39,658 bases of DNA from Bacteroides sp. (GCA_021203515.1 JAJQAY010000097.1:1-39658), one strand, 5' to 3'. Positions 26,065-36,286 are shown, counted from the first letter of the stretch. Numbers and translations are program-made. Notes: a model not told the origin generated them from the letters alone.

Positions 26065-28194
26065 TTATTTCTGTAGCGTCAACGCTATTGTCTGTCCTTT
26101 CACTAATCTGTTTCCACTGGGGGTGGACTGGTTCTTCACCCGTCCCACACCGCTGAGCCTTACTTTTAGTCCCTTGCTCTCCAACAGATAGACAGCATCT
26201 TTGGCTCCCATGCCGATAACGTTGGGAACCACCGTACCCGAACCGGGCTTTTGACCTTGCAGGATAACGGCTGACGGAGCTGCCTGGGTATGTCCCCATA
26301 ACTCCTTGCCCTTCTGCTCCTCAAACTGCTTTTGCGTAGGAACATTCAGTATATTCAGTACTTGTAGCGCTTCATTCATCTCTCCGGCTTTCACCGCAGG
26401 AATTACGTTCGTCGTACTGTCTATGGCGTTGCGGATGTCGAACCGCAGGTTCTTGGCGTACACTCTTTCGGCAATCTTTCCGAATACGCTACCTGCCATT
26501 GCACCTCCCGACGGCATACCTTTGTTTATCTGGATGGAAACGATGCAGCTATACTTCGGCTTCTCGGAGGGGAAATATCCGCAGAAGCTGACCAAGTGAT
26601 TGCGCACACCTGATTTATATCCGGCAGCTCCTTGCGATACTTGGGCGGTTCCCGTCTTGCCCGATACGTGGAACTGCTTGCTTCCGGCGGATTTTGCCAA
26701 GCCTTCGCTCACAACTTTTTCCAGGATAGTCTGTATCTGCCCCAGCGTGCGGTCGGAGCATATCTTGGAATTGATTACTTCCACCGGAAATTCTTCAACG
26801 GTTTCTCCATTCTTGACGGCATGGGTCACGAAGCGTGGACGAACCATTACACCGTTGTTGGCAATGGCGTTATAGAATGTCAGGACGTTGAGCGGCGGAA
26901 TTTGTGTTTCATATCCGATACTCATCCACGGCAGGGTGGTTTTGGCAAAATAGCGCTCTTTGGGTCCCCGGATGTTCGGTTTTCCTTCTCCGGCTATTTG
27001 CAGGTGCAGCGGCTGGTCGATGCTCATGCGGCGCAGTCCGTCAATGTATTTCTGCGGATTGTTCTTATAGAAATCGTCGATGATGGTGGAAACGCCTATG
27101 TTGGAGGAAACTTCCAAAATCTTGGTGACGTTTATCACGCTATAGCCGCCCTTATACCAGTTCCAGTCTTTCATGTCGCGCCCATACATGCGCTTCACTC
27201 CTTTACCGGTGTCCACCGTGTAGTCGGGCGTGATTTTTCCGTCTTCCAGCGCCACCATGATAGAGGCGGTCTTGAAGGTAGAACCGGGTTCCATCATGTT
27301 GCTGATGGCAAGGTTGCGCATTTCGTAATATCTTCCGTCTTTGGCTCGCTCCATGTTTACAATGGCCTTGACGTCGCCCGTCGCTACATCCATCAGTACG
27401 GCTACGCCCCATACGGCTTCCAATTCCGTCAACTTGTCCACCAGTGCTTTTTCGCAAATATCCTGCATGTCTACATCGAGCGTGGTGATGATGTCGCAGC
27501 CGTCCACCGGCGGGATGTCGACAATGTTAAGGTATTTATTCATCACCTTTTGGCGGTGGGTGATGCCGTTGCGTCCTTTCAGCAAGGTATCGAAGGCAAG
27601 TTCTATACCGTTCTTTGCTCCCTGTGCAGTGTCGGCATAGAGGTCTCCGAGCGTGCGGGCCGCCAAAGAGCCGAAGGGTTTTTTACGTTGGTTGTAGGCC
27701 AGTTCATGGAAGCCGCCTCTGTATTTGTTCAGGTTGAATACCGGCAAGCGTTTGGCCTCTTTATACTGGATATAAGAAATGCGTTTGGGGTAAATCAGAT
27801 AGTTGCGACTCCCTTTCTTGCGGCCTTGCAACAAGTGTTTCTTAAATTCGGCGGCACTTTTGTCGGGAAATATCCGGTGCAGTCCTTCGCATATTTCTCC
27901 GAGATGATTGATGAACATCGTATCTTTCTTTTCACCGCCCGCTTTGAAGTCCATGTAAATGCGGTATTCCGGCAGCGAACTTGCCATCAGTTTCCGGTCT
28001 GCCGAAAGGATATTGCCGCGATTGGGTTTTACCGTTACGTTCTCCTTTACGAAACGGTCTGCCACGTCTTGCCAGTATTGTCGTTCGGCGAACATGATGA
28101 CAGCGCCTTTCACGATAATAGCTACTCCTATCAGTGCCATCACAAGGACAACGAAGAAGTAACGGGTCATTATATTTTTCTTGTTTACTGCCAT
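26065..28194 (-). CDS. ftsI: Septal transpeptidase FtsI (PBP3) with PASTA domain
   Basis: The 709-residue bitopic protein crosslinks septal peptidoglycan. One membrane helix lies at about 11-33. The penicillin-binding motifs are complete: STFK (305-308, Ser305 nucleophile), SSN (363-365) and KTGT (513-516). A single PASTA domain ends the protein (VPNVIGMGAKDAVYLLESKG, from about 650), as in many Bacteroidetes and Gram-positive PBPs but not in E. coli FtsI. It follows ftsL. Confidence 0.96.
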   Translation of the reverse strand: MAVNKKNIMTRYFFVVLVMALIGVAIIVKGAVIMFAERQYWQDVADRFVKENVTVKPNRGNILSADRKLMASSLPEYRIYMDFKAGGEKKDTMFINHLGEICEGLHRIFPDKSAAEFKKHLLQGRKKGSRNYLIYPKRISYIQYKEAKRLPVFNLNKYRGGFHELAYNQRKKPFGSLAARTLGDLYADTAQGAKNGIELAFDTLLKGRNGITHRQKVMNKYLNIVDIPPVDGCDIITTLDVDMQDICEKALVDKLTELEAVWGVAVLMDVATGDVKAIVNMERAKDGRYYEMRNLAISNMMEPGSTFKTASIMVALEDGKITPDYTVDTGKGVKRMYGRDMKDWNWYKGGYSVINVTKILEVSSNIGVSTIIDDFYKNNPQKYIDGLRRMSIDQPLHLQIAGEGKPNIRGPKERYFAKTTLPWMSIGYETQIPPLNVLTFYNAIANNGVMVRPRFVTHAVKNGETVEEFPVEVINSKICSDRTLGQIQTILEKVVSEGLAKSAGSKQFHVSGKTGTAQVSQGAAGYKSGVRNHLVSFCGYFPSEKPKYSCIVSIQINKGMPSGGAMAGSVFGKIAERVYAKNLRFDIRNAIDSTTNVIPAVKAGEMNEALQVLNILNVPTQKQFEEQKGKELWGHTQAAPSAVILQGQKPGSGTVVPNVIGMGAKDAVYLLESKGLKVRLSGVGRVKNQSTPSGNRLVKGQTIALTLQK

Positions 28195-28206
28195 TTCTTT
28201 TATTTA

Positions 28207-28283
28207 GTTGACGAGGTTTCTGTTGACGAGTTAACGAGTCGTTGCGTCTCCTTGTCTCCTTGTTTCCTTGTCTCCTTGTTAAC
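28207..28283. repeat. GTTGACGAG / TCTCCTTG words at the ftsL/ftsI junction
   Basis: GTTGACGAGG and GTTGACGAGTTAACGAG are followed by four TCTCCTTG-like words. It fills the gap between ftsL and ftsI up to the ftsL stop codon. Confidence 0.75.
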
Positions 28284-28627
28284 TATTTTATTAAATAAGG
28301 CGGATTGGTCGAAGTCTGCAAGTCACTCTCTTTAGTAGCGATGTATTCTTCGATACGCGATTGCCGGCTTCTCTCCATCAACTCCGAGCTACGGGTCAGG
28401 TCATCGTACTTGATGTCTATCAGTTCTTTCTTCAATCGGTCTATCTCAATCATTTGTTGTTGGCAAGCATAGCGGTTGTGGATATAAAACAGGATAAGCA
28501 CCATGATAAGCACCAGCAACTTCGTCTGCCGGCGGAAAAAGTCTGTGGCAAGAATATCGCCACCGATGATGTTCTTCAGTGAAGTCCGCTTTTTCGTCTT
28601 CTTCGTCTTCTTGCTTTCCTCTTCCAT
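28283..28627 (-). CDS. ftsL: FtsL-like cell division protein
   Basis: The 114-residue bitopic protein has a very basic cytoplasmic start (MEEESKKTKKTKKRT), one membrane helix at about 35-52 (KLLVLIMVLILFYIHN) and a short periplasmic coiled coil (QQMIEIDRLKKELIDIKYDDL). This is the FtsL layout, and its place between rsmH and ftsI agrees. It is expected to form FtsQLB with FtsQ. I chose ATG 28627; a TTG 12 bases upstream would overlap rsmH. The rsmH stop lies 1 base before this ATG, so the genes are translationally coupled. Confidence 0.8.
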   Translation of the reverse strand: MEEESKKTKKTKKRTSLKNIIGGDILATDFFRRQTKLLVLIMVLILFYIHNRYACQQQMIEIDRLKKELIDIKYDDLTRSSELMERSRQSRIEEYIATKESDLQTSTNPPYLIK

Positions 28628-28628
28628 C

Positions 28629-29555
28629 TTAACTTTCAACTTTCAATTTTTTCGCTATTCTCAGTTTCGCGCTTCGCGAACGCGGATTGCGTTCTATCTC
28701 GGCTTCGCCCGGAACAATCACCTTGTTGTTTACCAACCGGAAAGGAGTCTGCACATTACCGAAAAAGTCCTTTTCGATTTTGCCTTCCACGTTTCCGGTC
28801 TTCATGATATTCTTCACCATGCGGTCTTCGAGGGAGTGGTAAGTGATTACCACCAGTCGTCCGCCCGGTTTCAGTGCTTCGGTTGCAGCATACAACATCT
28901 CTTTCAATGCTTCCATTTCCTGATTGACCTCGATGCGTAATGCCTGGAACACCTTGGCAAGCTCTTTCTTCTCCCGTTCCCGTCCGAAGAGCGGTTTGAT
29001 GATTTCCAGAAACTCACCGATGGTAGTTACCTTTTGCGTGGCGCGTGCCTTCACAATGACCGCTGCCAGCTTACGGCTGTTTTTCAGTTCGCCATACAGA
29101 TAGAAGATGTCTGCCAGGCGTTCTTCGTTATACGTGTTTACGATGTCGGCGGCAGTAAGCCCGGCACGCTTGTTCATGCGCATGTCCAGCGCCCCGTCGA
29201 AGCGGAAAGAAAAACCGCGTTCGCTGTCGTCAAAATGATGGGATGATACACCGAGATCGGCAAGGATAGCATCCGCCTGCTCGATGTCGTGGTAGCGCAG
29301 GAAGTTGTGTAAATACCGGAAGTTGCTACGTACAAATGTAAAGTGCGGGTCGTTCACGATGTTCCGTTCTGCATCTTCATCCTGGTCGAACCCCAATAGT
29401 CTTCCGCCATTGCCCAGGCGGGACAGTATCTCGCGGGAGTGCCCGCCGCCGCCAAACGTCACGTCTACATACGTTCCGTCCGGACAGATGTTCATTCCGT
29501 CAACACTCGGCATCAACAGCACCGGAATATGATATGTTACCTCTTCTTCTTTCAT
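28629..29555 (-). CDS. rsmH: 16S rRNA (cytosine(1402)-N4)-methyltransferase
   Basis: The 308-residue enzyme (formerly MraW) methylates C1402 of 16S rRNA with S-adenosylmethionine. YVDVTFGGGGHSREILSRL (29-47) is the SAM-binding motif; DAILADLGVSSHHFDD and RGFSFRFDGALDMRMN are the family signatures. GRLVVITYHSLEDRMVK and the Arg-rich NPRSRSAKLRIAKK tail end the protein. The final LKVES before the stop is encoded by the repeat word at 28630-28647, as in MraZ and MurC. Confidence 0.97.
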   Translation of the reverse strand: MKEEEVTYHIPVLLMPSVDGMNICPDGTYVDVTFGGGGHSREILSRLGNGGRLLGFDQDEDAERNIVNDPHFTFVRSNFRYLHNFLRYHDIEQADAILADLGVSSHHFDDSERGFSFRFDGALDMRMNKRAGLTAADIVNTYNEERLADIFYLYGELKNSRKLAAVIVKARATQKVTTIGEFLEIIKPLFGREREKKELAKVFQALRIEVNQEMEALKEMLYAATEALKPGGRLVVITYHSLEDRMVKNIMKTGNVEGKIEKDFFGNVQTPFRLVNNKVIVPGEAEIERNPRSRSAKLRIAKKLKVES

Positions 29556-29579
29556 CTTATTCTTCTTTTATTGCGCAGC

Positions 29580-29606
29580 CAACTTTCAACTCTCAACTTT
29601 CAACTC
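29580..29606. repeat. ACTTTCA/ACTCTCA words at the mraZ end
   Basis: CAACTTTCAACTCTCAAC continues with a further TTTCAACTC. It matches the element at 17640-17675. On the minus strand it supplies GAG TTG AAA GTT GAG AGT TGA, the last residues and stop of mraZ. The short version at 28630-28647 does the same for rsmH. Confidence 0.9.
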
Positions 29607-30047
29607 TTTCATCGCTTCTTGTAGTGCCATCCCGAAATCTCCGGATGACATAAAGGGTTGTTCCGCCCGTTCTTTTGCCCAGATTTCAATGGTGTTGTCC
29701 ATGCCGATAAAGCGGACGTCGCTCTGAATACCTGCCATTTGCAGGTAACGTTTAGGCAGAAGGATACGTCCGTTTCCGTCGGGAACCATAATGTTCGCGT
29801 CGCTTACAAATTGCCGGAAGATAAGTTGTTGTTTCTCATCCCACTTGCTCAGTCGTTGCCGGAGTTCGTTTTGCGTATCGAACCAGACACTTTCGGGATA
29901 GAGTACCAGGCAGTCTTGAAATACGTCTTTGCGCAACACGAGCCTTTCCTCGGAAGCTGCTTGTAGCTGCTTCCGGAAGCTGGCGGGGATAAAAACACGC
30001 CCCTTCGCATCCGTTTTTGCTTCGATGTTGCCTAAAAACCGTATCAT
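29586..30047 (-). CDS. mraZ: Transcriptional regulator MraZ
   Basis: The 153-residue protein has two SpoVT/AbrB-type DNA-binding halves: DAKGRVFIPASFRKQL (13-28) and DGNGRILLPKRYLQ (about 98-111). MraZ binds repeats upstream of its own operon and controls dcw expression. I chose ATG 30047, giving MIRFLGNIEAKTDAKGR, the usual start in Bacteroides; a TTG at 30074 would place the N-terminus over the MraZ boxes. The C-terminal KELKVES is supplied by the intergenic repeat. First gene of the dcw operon. Confidence 0.94.
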   Translation of the reverse strand: MIRFLGNIEAKTDAKGRVFIPASFRKQLQAASEERLVLRKDVFQDCLVLYPESVWFDTQNELRQRLSKWDEKQQLIFRQFVSDANIMVPDGNGRILLPKRYLQMAGIQSDVRFIGMDNTIEIWAKERAEQPFMSSGDFGMALQEAMKELKVES

Positions 30048-30066
30048 GGCGTAAAAATACATATTT

Positions 30067-30081
30067 CCCCACAATTCCCCA
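30067..30081 (-). promoter_or_regulatory. Two MraZ boxes (TGGGG-N5-TGGGG)
   Basis: The minus strand reads TGTGGGGAATTGTGGGGAAA just before mraZ. The cores TGGGG lie at 30067-30071 and 30077-30081, a 10-base period. This matches the TGGGN-N5-TGGGN repeats known as MraZ sites, with two copies instead of three. Self-regulation of the operon follows. The promoter itself is not clear; a weak TTG-N20-TAGTTAAA lies upstream. Confidence 0.7.
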
Positions 30082-30397
30082 CAATCTTTTAACTAAAATC
30101 TTTCTGAGAAGTTTTCAACAGCTTGCTCATTACTTATTTCGTTGAAAATGAACAGAGTATTTATTCTCTTTATCGGTGGGGATTGCTGTGTATATTTGCT
30201 TCTTTTGCTTGGGTTGTCTGTTTGTTAAGAATAAGCCGATAATAATGCCAATGTGCTATATAAATGGACGTTTTTGTGTTTTGAAGGATTTGCGTAATCG
30301 GTCGAAATAGAAAATTTGTGTATAAATAAAGGATGATTATGTGGTAATTCTGCATAAATATTACGTTTTATGCAGTGTTTTGTATAGGAAGTTAACG

Positions 30398-30529
30398 TTC
30401 TTGCACCCATACTGTTAACTTTTTGATGGCAAGAAGTTAACTTTTCCATCGAAGGAAGTTAAGTTTCCCGATGGGGAACGTATACTTCCTCACCGGGGAA
30501 CCTGCTTTTCCCCACCGGGGAACGTTGCG
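30398..30529. repeat. Second 22-bp-period array of palindromic cores
   Basis: Cores TTTCCCGATGGGGAA (30464-30478), TTCCTCACCGGGGAA (30486-30500) and TTCCCCACCGGGGAA (30508-30522) repeat exactly every 22 bases with 7-base spacers. Two or three more degenerate units lie upstream. The design is that of the array at 13195-13370. The gap 30048-30819 also holds the MraZ boxes and a sulfatase promoter; I see no gene in it. Confidence 0.75.
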
Positions 30530-30743
30530 GAAGGTATATTGGGAAGTCTTTTTTGATTTATTAGAGTTGTTGATATTTCTATATCTGCCTCTTTCTTATG
30601 CGTTTATGGTTTTTTGTTTGCGTTTTTATCATCTCAAGATGCTTGTGGCGCAAATATCGCATTCTAGTGGCATTTGAAAATACAGAATGACAAAAAGACA
30701 GAACATCGCTTCTTGGGATTTTGCAATAAAAAGTGAAACATAT

Positions 30744-30774
30744 TTTGTCGTTTGGAGAAATTCGCATAACTTGC
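30744..30774 (+). promoter_or_regulatory. Sulfatase promoter
   Basis: TTTG (30744-30747) is followed by 19 bases and TAACTTGC (30767-30774), one or two mismatches from TAnnTTTG. It would give a leader of about 39 bases. Confidence 0.55.
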
Positions 30775-30819
30775 GCTTCTCATTCGTAAAATGTAACCTT
30801 TAATCAAACGAGGAAATAG

Positions 30820-32351
30820 ATGAAATACATGAACTTCGCTTTAGGAACAGGGCTGTTGGCTGTTTCTTTGGGCAGTAGTGCGGCTGGTCCCGCTAAGCCC
30901 AATATCATTTTTATTTTGTGTGACGACATGGGATACGGAGACTTGGGATGCTATGGGCAAAAGTATATTCAAACACCCTGTATCGACCGCATGGCGGCAG
31001 AAGGGATGCGGTTTACGCAAGCCTATGCCGGTAGTCCGGTGAGTGCGCCCTCCCGTGCTTCTTTGATGACGGGGCAGCATACGGGACATACCCACGTGCG
31101 TGGAAATAAGGAGTATTGGCGGGATGTGCCTACCGTGAAATATGGCATTAACGATGAATATACCGTAGTCGGCCAGGAACCGTATGATAAAGACCACATC
31201 ATCCTGCCCGAGATTATGCGGAAAAACGGATATACCACCGGAATGTTCGGCAAGTGGGCGGGAGGATATGAAGGCTCTTGTTCGACACCGGATAAGCGGG
31301 GAGTTGACGAGTATTACGGATATATTTGCCAGTTCCAGGCTCATTTGTACTACCCCAATTTCCTGAACCGATATAGCAAGCAACTCGGCGATACGGCTGT
31401 TGTGCGCGTTCTGATGGAAGATAACATCAACTATCCGATGTTCGGAGACGATTATAAGAAGCGTTCGCAATATTCGGCCGACCTCATTCATCAGAAGGCG
31501 CTCGAATGGCTCGACCGGCAAGACGGCAAGCAACCTTTCTATGGCTTTTCACGTACACCTTGCCTCATGCCGAACTGGCGCAGCCCAATGACTCCATCCT
31601 GAAAGGATATAAGAAGAAGTTTTTCGTTGACAAGACTTGGGGTGGTTCCGAAGGTTCGCGCTACAATGGCGTAGAACATACACATGCCGAGTTTGCCGGA
31701 ATGATTACCCGTCTGGACCAATATGTAGGCGAAATTCTGGAAAAACTGAAGGAGAAGGGACTGGGCGAGAATACCATTGTTATTTTCAGTAGTGACAACG
31801 GCCCTCACGAAGAGGGAGGAGCAGACCCCACATTCTTCGGACGCAACGAAAAATTGCGCGGGCTGAAACGCCAGTGCTACGAAGGCGGCATCCGAATTCC
31901 TTTTATCGTGCGTTGGCCCCAGCATGTGCCGGCAGGTTCGGTGAACGACCATCAACTGGTTTTCTACGACATCATGCCCACCTTCTGCGAATTGACGGGT
32001 GATAAAGCTTTCCCGAAGAAATACCTCAATAAGAAGTTGGAAGGGGATTGTTTCGACGGTATATCCTTTGCTCCCACACTGCTCGGACAGGATGACAAGC
32101 AACTGAAACATGATTTCTTGTATTGGGAGTTCCATGAGACCGACCAGATAGGTGTCCGCGTGGGCGACTGGAAGCTGGTAGTCAAGAAGGGGAAGACGTA
32201 TTTGTACGACCTCTCAACGGATATTCACGAAGATCATGATGTTGCCGCACAACACCCCGATGTCGTGGCACAGATGAAAGACATCATCCGGCGGGAGCAC
32301 AGACCCAGTGATATTTTCCGGGTGACCTTGCCTGAGTTTGCAACGCACTAA
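30820..32351 (+). pseudogene. Serine-type sulfatase, one frameshift
   Basis: The product is a sulfatase of about 510 residues. A hydrophobic start (MKYMNFALGTGLLAVSLGSS) suggests export. NIIFILCDDMGYGDLG holds the metal-binding Asp pair. SAPSRASLMTG is the sulfatase signature with Ser, not Cys, as the residue turned into formylglycine by an anaerobic maturase, which fits a gut anaerobe. GKWAGG and SSDNGPHEEGG supply further active-site residues. The frame changes at 31535-31548, explained by one missing base: the first part ends with a false tail after GKQPFY, and the rest resumes as FTYTLPHAELAQPND. The two halves together look complete. It belongs to the damaged polysaccharide locus; the sulfated sugar is unknown. 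Confidence 0.85.
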
Positions 32352-32355
32352 CGTC

Positions 32356-35300
32356 TCATCGGGTTTCTTTGTATTGCGTGGGCGAGCACCCCATGTACTG
32401 CTTGAAAACGGTACTGAAGTAGCGTGAGGTAGAAAAACCGTCTGGTCTGCTATTTCGTTTATGCTGAGCGAAGTATTTGTCAGCAACCAGGCGGCTCGCT
32501 CTATCTTGATTTTGGTGATGCAGTCATTGGCTCCCATGCCTGCCAGTGCCTTGAGTTTGTTGTAGAGTGAAGCGCGGCTGATGCCTAGTTCCGTACAAAG
32601 GAATGGTACTCCCAATTGCGGATTATCCAGATTTTCCGAGATAATCTTATTCAGTTGGCTCAAGAACCTTTCGTCTGCCGAACTGAATATACCCTCCTGT
32701 GGTTGGGGCAGTGGGCCGGCTTCCTGATAGTGCGTTCGTATGCGGTCGCGGTTCATTAATTGGCTCTGTATGGCGGTATACAGTATGCTCACCTCGAAAG
32801 GCTTCGTCAAGTAAGCATCCGCCCCGTTCTTGTAACCGAAAATCTGGCTTTCTTCATCATTCCGTGCCGTGAGCAGGATGATGGGGATATGGCTGATTTC
32901 CAAGTCTTCTTTGATATGCTTGCACAATTCATACCCATTCATGCGCGGCATCTGTATGTCGCTGACTACGATACTTGGGTGAGATTCATGACAAATGCGC
33001 AATGCCTCTTCACCATTGTAGGCCACCAGGATTGTTTTAAACTTGTCTTTCAGTGTGGAAGACAAGTAATCCGTCAGGTCTTTATTATCATCCACAATGA
33101 GTAGTGTGCTCTCCCGGCTTTTTCGTTAGCGGCTGAAGACTCGTTGGGCGTACTTTCAATGTCCTGGGTAGGAGCCAGCAACTCGTTTAAGTAAGCTTGC
33201 GGTTGCAATGTAACCTTTCCGGGCTGCGTGTCGCGTGGCAACTCAAACCAGAATGTGCATCCGGCAGTGTCTCCGTGGTCGTATGCTCCGATACTTCCAC
33301 CTTATTGCTCGGCCAGAATTTTGGAATAAGAGAGTCCGATGCCAGTGCCCGGACGACTGTTGTTTCCCTGATAGAAGCGGCTGAAGAGGTGGTCTATATC
33401 TACCTCTTTCAATCCCGGTCCTTGGTCGGAAACGGCAATGCGCACGCGTTTCCCGTCCTCCGACAGACTGACTGATGCGCTGATTTCGCTGTTTTCGGGA
33501 GTATACTTCAGGGCATTAATCAATAGGTTCGTCAGGATAGTGGTACACTTTTCTCTGTCGAAACAGAGGGTGTCCACCTCTTTGTCCGGCTGATAGGAGA
33601 GGGTGATGTCCCTCATGCCTGCTTCCGGACGGAAGTCGGCAATGAGTTGTTCAATCCACGGGTTCAGCTCTATGGTTTCTATCTGCAAGGTACTTTGTCC
33701 TACTTCCATCTTTCGCACATCCAGCACCATGTTCAGCAGGTTCTTCATCCGACCGGACTGCTTGCTGATGCTCTGTATGATGGCATATTTATCATCATCC
33801 GGTTTCAGCGATGCCAACAGTTGTTTCAGTGGGGCGTGTATCAGGGTTAGAGGGGTGCGCAGTTCGTGGTTTATGTTAATGAGGAAGCGCACTTTTTCTT
33901 CGTATACCTGTTGCTCATGCTCTTTCATGGCCCACTTCAACTTGTTCTCCTTGCGACGTAGAAGGGAGAAGAAAGCCAGTGAGACACCGATAAGAATTAA
34001 TACCACGCAGCAAATCATAAACCAGTCGGACTTGTACCACGGCGGCAATACTATCAGTTCCAGTACCTGATAATCCTGCGTCCACCCACCGCTACGTGTG
34101 CTACAGGCGACTAATACCTGATAGGTCTTTGAGGGCAGACCACTCAACATCAGTTCCGGCTGGTAAGAGTGAATGACTTGCCCTTCCATGCCGTTCAGTG
34201 TGAAGCGGTACATCGGTTTATAGAAGATGTCTTTATCGCGTGCAACGATTTTTATTGTGATGGGCTTGCTCTGCTCCTCCACTTTTAGCTTTTGTCCGGC
34301 ACTTATCTGGCTATTCATTCGTTCACCACCCACCAGCACGTCTGCCAGTTCCAGCACCGGAGGCGATGCCGGTTTCTGTGGAAGTTCCTTCTCGATACGT
34401 AATAGCCCGTTGACACTGCCCATATAAATGTCGCCCTGCATGGACAGCAAGCGCGGCTTCTCCAGGTATTCATTCGGAGTGACTCCATCCGATTCTCCGT
34501 ACAGGATGATTTCTCCTTTGTTAATAAGGTGTGCAAAGAGCTTTCCGTCGGCTCCTATCCATACGCGTCCCCGCTGGTCGCAAATCAACGAGTTGATTTC
34601 GTGAAGCAGACTGTTCGGGAGGTTGATATGTTCCCGTTTCTCAACCGAGTAATAACTGAGCCCGTAGTTGCTTCCTATCCATAAAAGACCGTTTTCATCG
34701 ATGGAAATGGAGTTGAGGGTGGTACCACCTTTGCATTTGTACAGTGTTTCCAGTTGGTTCTCTCGGGAGTCTATCCGGTAGATATGTTTAAAGTCGTACA
34801 GATAAGTATGCGAACCATCCTGGCATATAGGCAGCAAGGTACCTAGAACTTCATGCGTATATTTGTCCAGAGAGAGCGGTGTGAATTCTTTTCGTTTCAG
34901 GTGATACCTGTATGGAAGTTCGGAGAGTAACAATACCGTTTCCGGTGTGTCCTGAAATACGTTAACCGTCTTTCCCCGCTGGCATACCAACTCATTGATG
35001 CTGTCGTTGACGATAATGAGCGGCTGATATTTTTCGGTTTGCCGGTCGAAGAAGAACAGTCCTTGACTGAATAAGGATACCAACAGGCGTCTGTCGTCGG
35101 CTCCTGTGATAGAAGAAACTTTATCTCCCCATGTGGAGAGGTAGTGATGGAATTTCTTGGTAACGGGATTGAAGCGGTTTATCCCGCCGCCGTCCGTTCC
35201 AATCCAGATATCCTCTTCTTCTCCATCTTGGTAGAGGCACAAGATGGCTTTCTCGCTTAGGCCGTATCCGGAGCCGGGAAGAGCATCCGAGTAGATTTTC

Positions 35301-36286
35301 ATCCCCACCTCTTTTATGTTAATCGTTCCGCTACGCACACTGCCTGCCCACATGTCATTGGAGTCGTAATAAAGGCAGCGGATGGAATTGGCCGGCAAGG
35401 AGTTTGGGTCGCCGGGGATGTGTTTCAGTACGGACATCGTTTCATCTTCCGGATTTACGATATAAATACCTGCACCATCCGTTCCAATCCATATACGTTC
35501 ACCATCTTCGGCAAGGGAGAGCACGACGTTGGTTTCCAGAATGGAATTCCGGGTATTGTAAGAGTGCAGGAGCTTGCCGTTCCGGTCATAGCATTTCACT
35601 CCCTGATGATAGGGGACTACCCAAATGTTTCCTTTCTTGTCGATGACAGTGGAAATCAGGTCTTGACTATCGAAGGGGACAGGGCGTGTTTTCCCTGTTT
35701 GTATGTCCATTAGTAAGGAGTGGCTCCAGCGGTTACTGCACAGGAGGGTCTGTTCGTCCCACTTATGCAGGTCGGTAATGGAATATCTGTTGTTGGGGGT
35801 AAGCGTATATAAAAACTTGATGCGATGGTTGGCATAATCATATTTATATAGATTGCCGTTGCCGCCAAATAGCACGCCATCCTTCCACAGGCAAAGGGAG
35901 GTCACGATTACGGGGTTGTAGTCCTCATCGCGCGCTTGCTGGAATTCGTCTTCCTGGTCGTTGTAGTAGAAAAGTCCTTTGGAAGTGATAGCCCAGATAG
36001 TATGCTCTTCATCCTCGATGATATGAGTGATGTTGCCATACATGTATTTCTTTAGCTGGTAGCCGTCAAAGCGTCCGATACCCGATCGGGTGCCCATCCA
36101 TACATAGCCTTTATCATGGTTGACTGCCAGGCAGCGCACCAGGGAGGATAGGCCGTCTTGTGTATTTATTTGTTGGAAAACATATTGCTTGTCTCCGGAT
36201 GCTGAATGCGAGGGCAGCAACAACAGGCACAATATGAATGTAGTTAACAGAACTCTCTTTATGGACTTTTGCAAAGGTTGGAACAA
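32356..36286 (-). pseudogene. Hybrid two-component system regulator (HTCS), disrupted
   Basis: One protein should combine sensor and regulator. A signal peptide (KRVLLTTFILCLLLLPSHSA) is followed by a two-component-type beta-propeller (repeats such as GYVWMGTRSGIGRFDG and GLLWIGSNYGLSYY), a Y_Y_Y-type domain and a membrane helix at about 755-776. The kinase has NINHELRTPL (His807), DQGPGL and GTGIGLSYSK. The next part, REC with VSDIQMPRMNG and an AraC-type domain (ASLYNKLKALAG), is in pieces. I see an in-frame TAA at about 33300 where EQHGG is expected, a frameshift near 33108 and another near 32440, where the restored frame reads GFSTSRYFSTVFKQYMGCSP to a TGA at 32356. Start unclear: TTG 36286 overlaps a promoter box, and the ATA at 36262 (MKRVLLTT if read as ATG) is a better candidate. 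It is 4 bases from the converging sulfatase. Confidence 0.85.

Noticed and set aside
26632..28335. Open frame of 567 codons opposite ftsI
   Set aside because: Composition is that of an antisense frame (rich in His, Val and Phe) and ftsI carries all three penicillin-binding motifs.
30420..30530. Phage attachment or integrase site
   Set aside because: No integrase or phage gene is present, and the repeat is a periodic array and not a pair of att sites.
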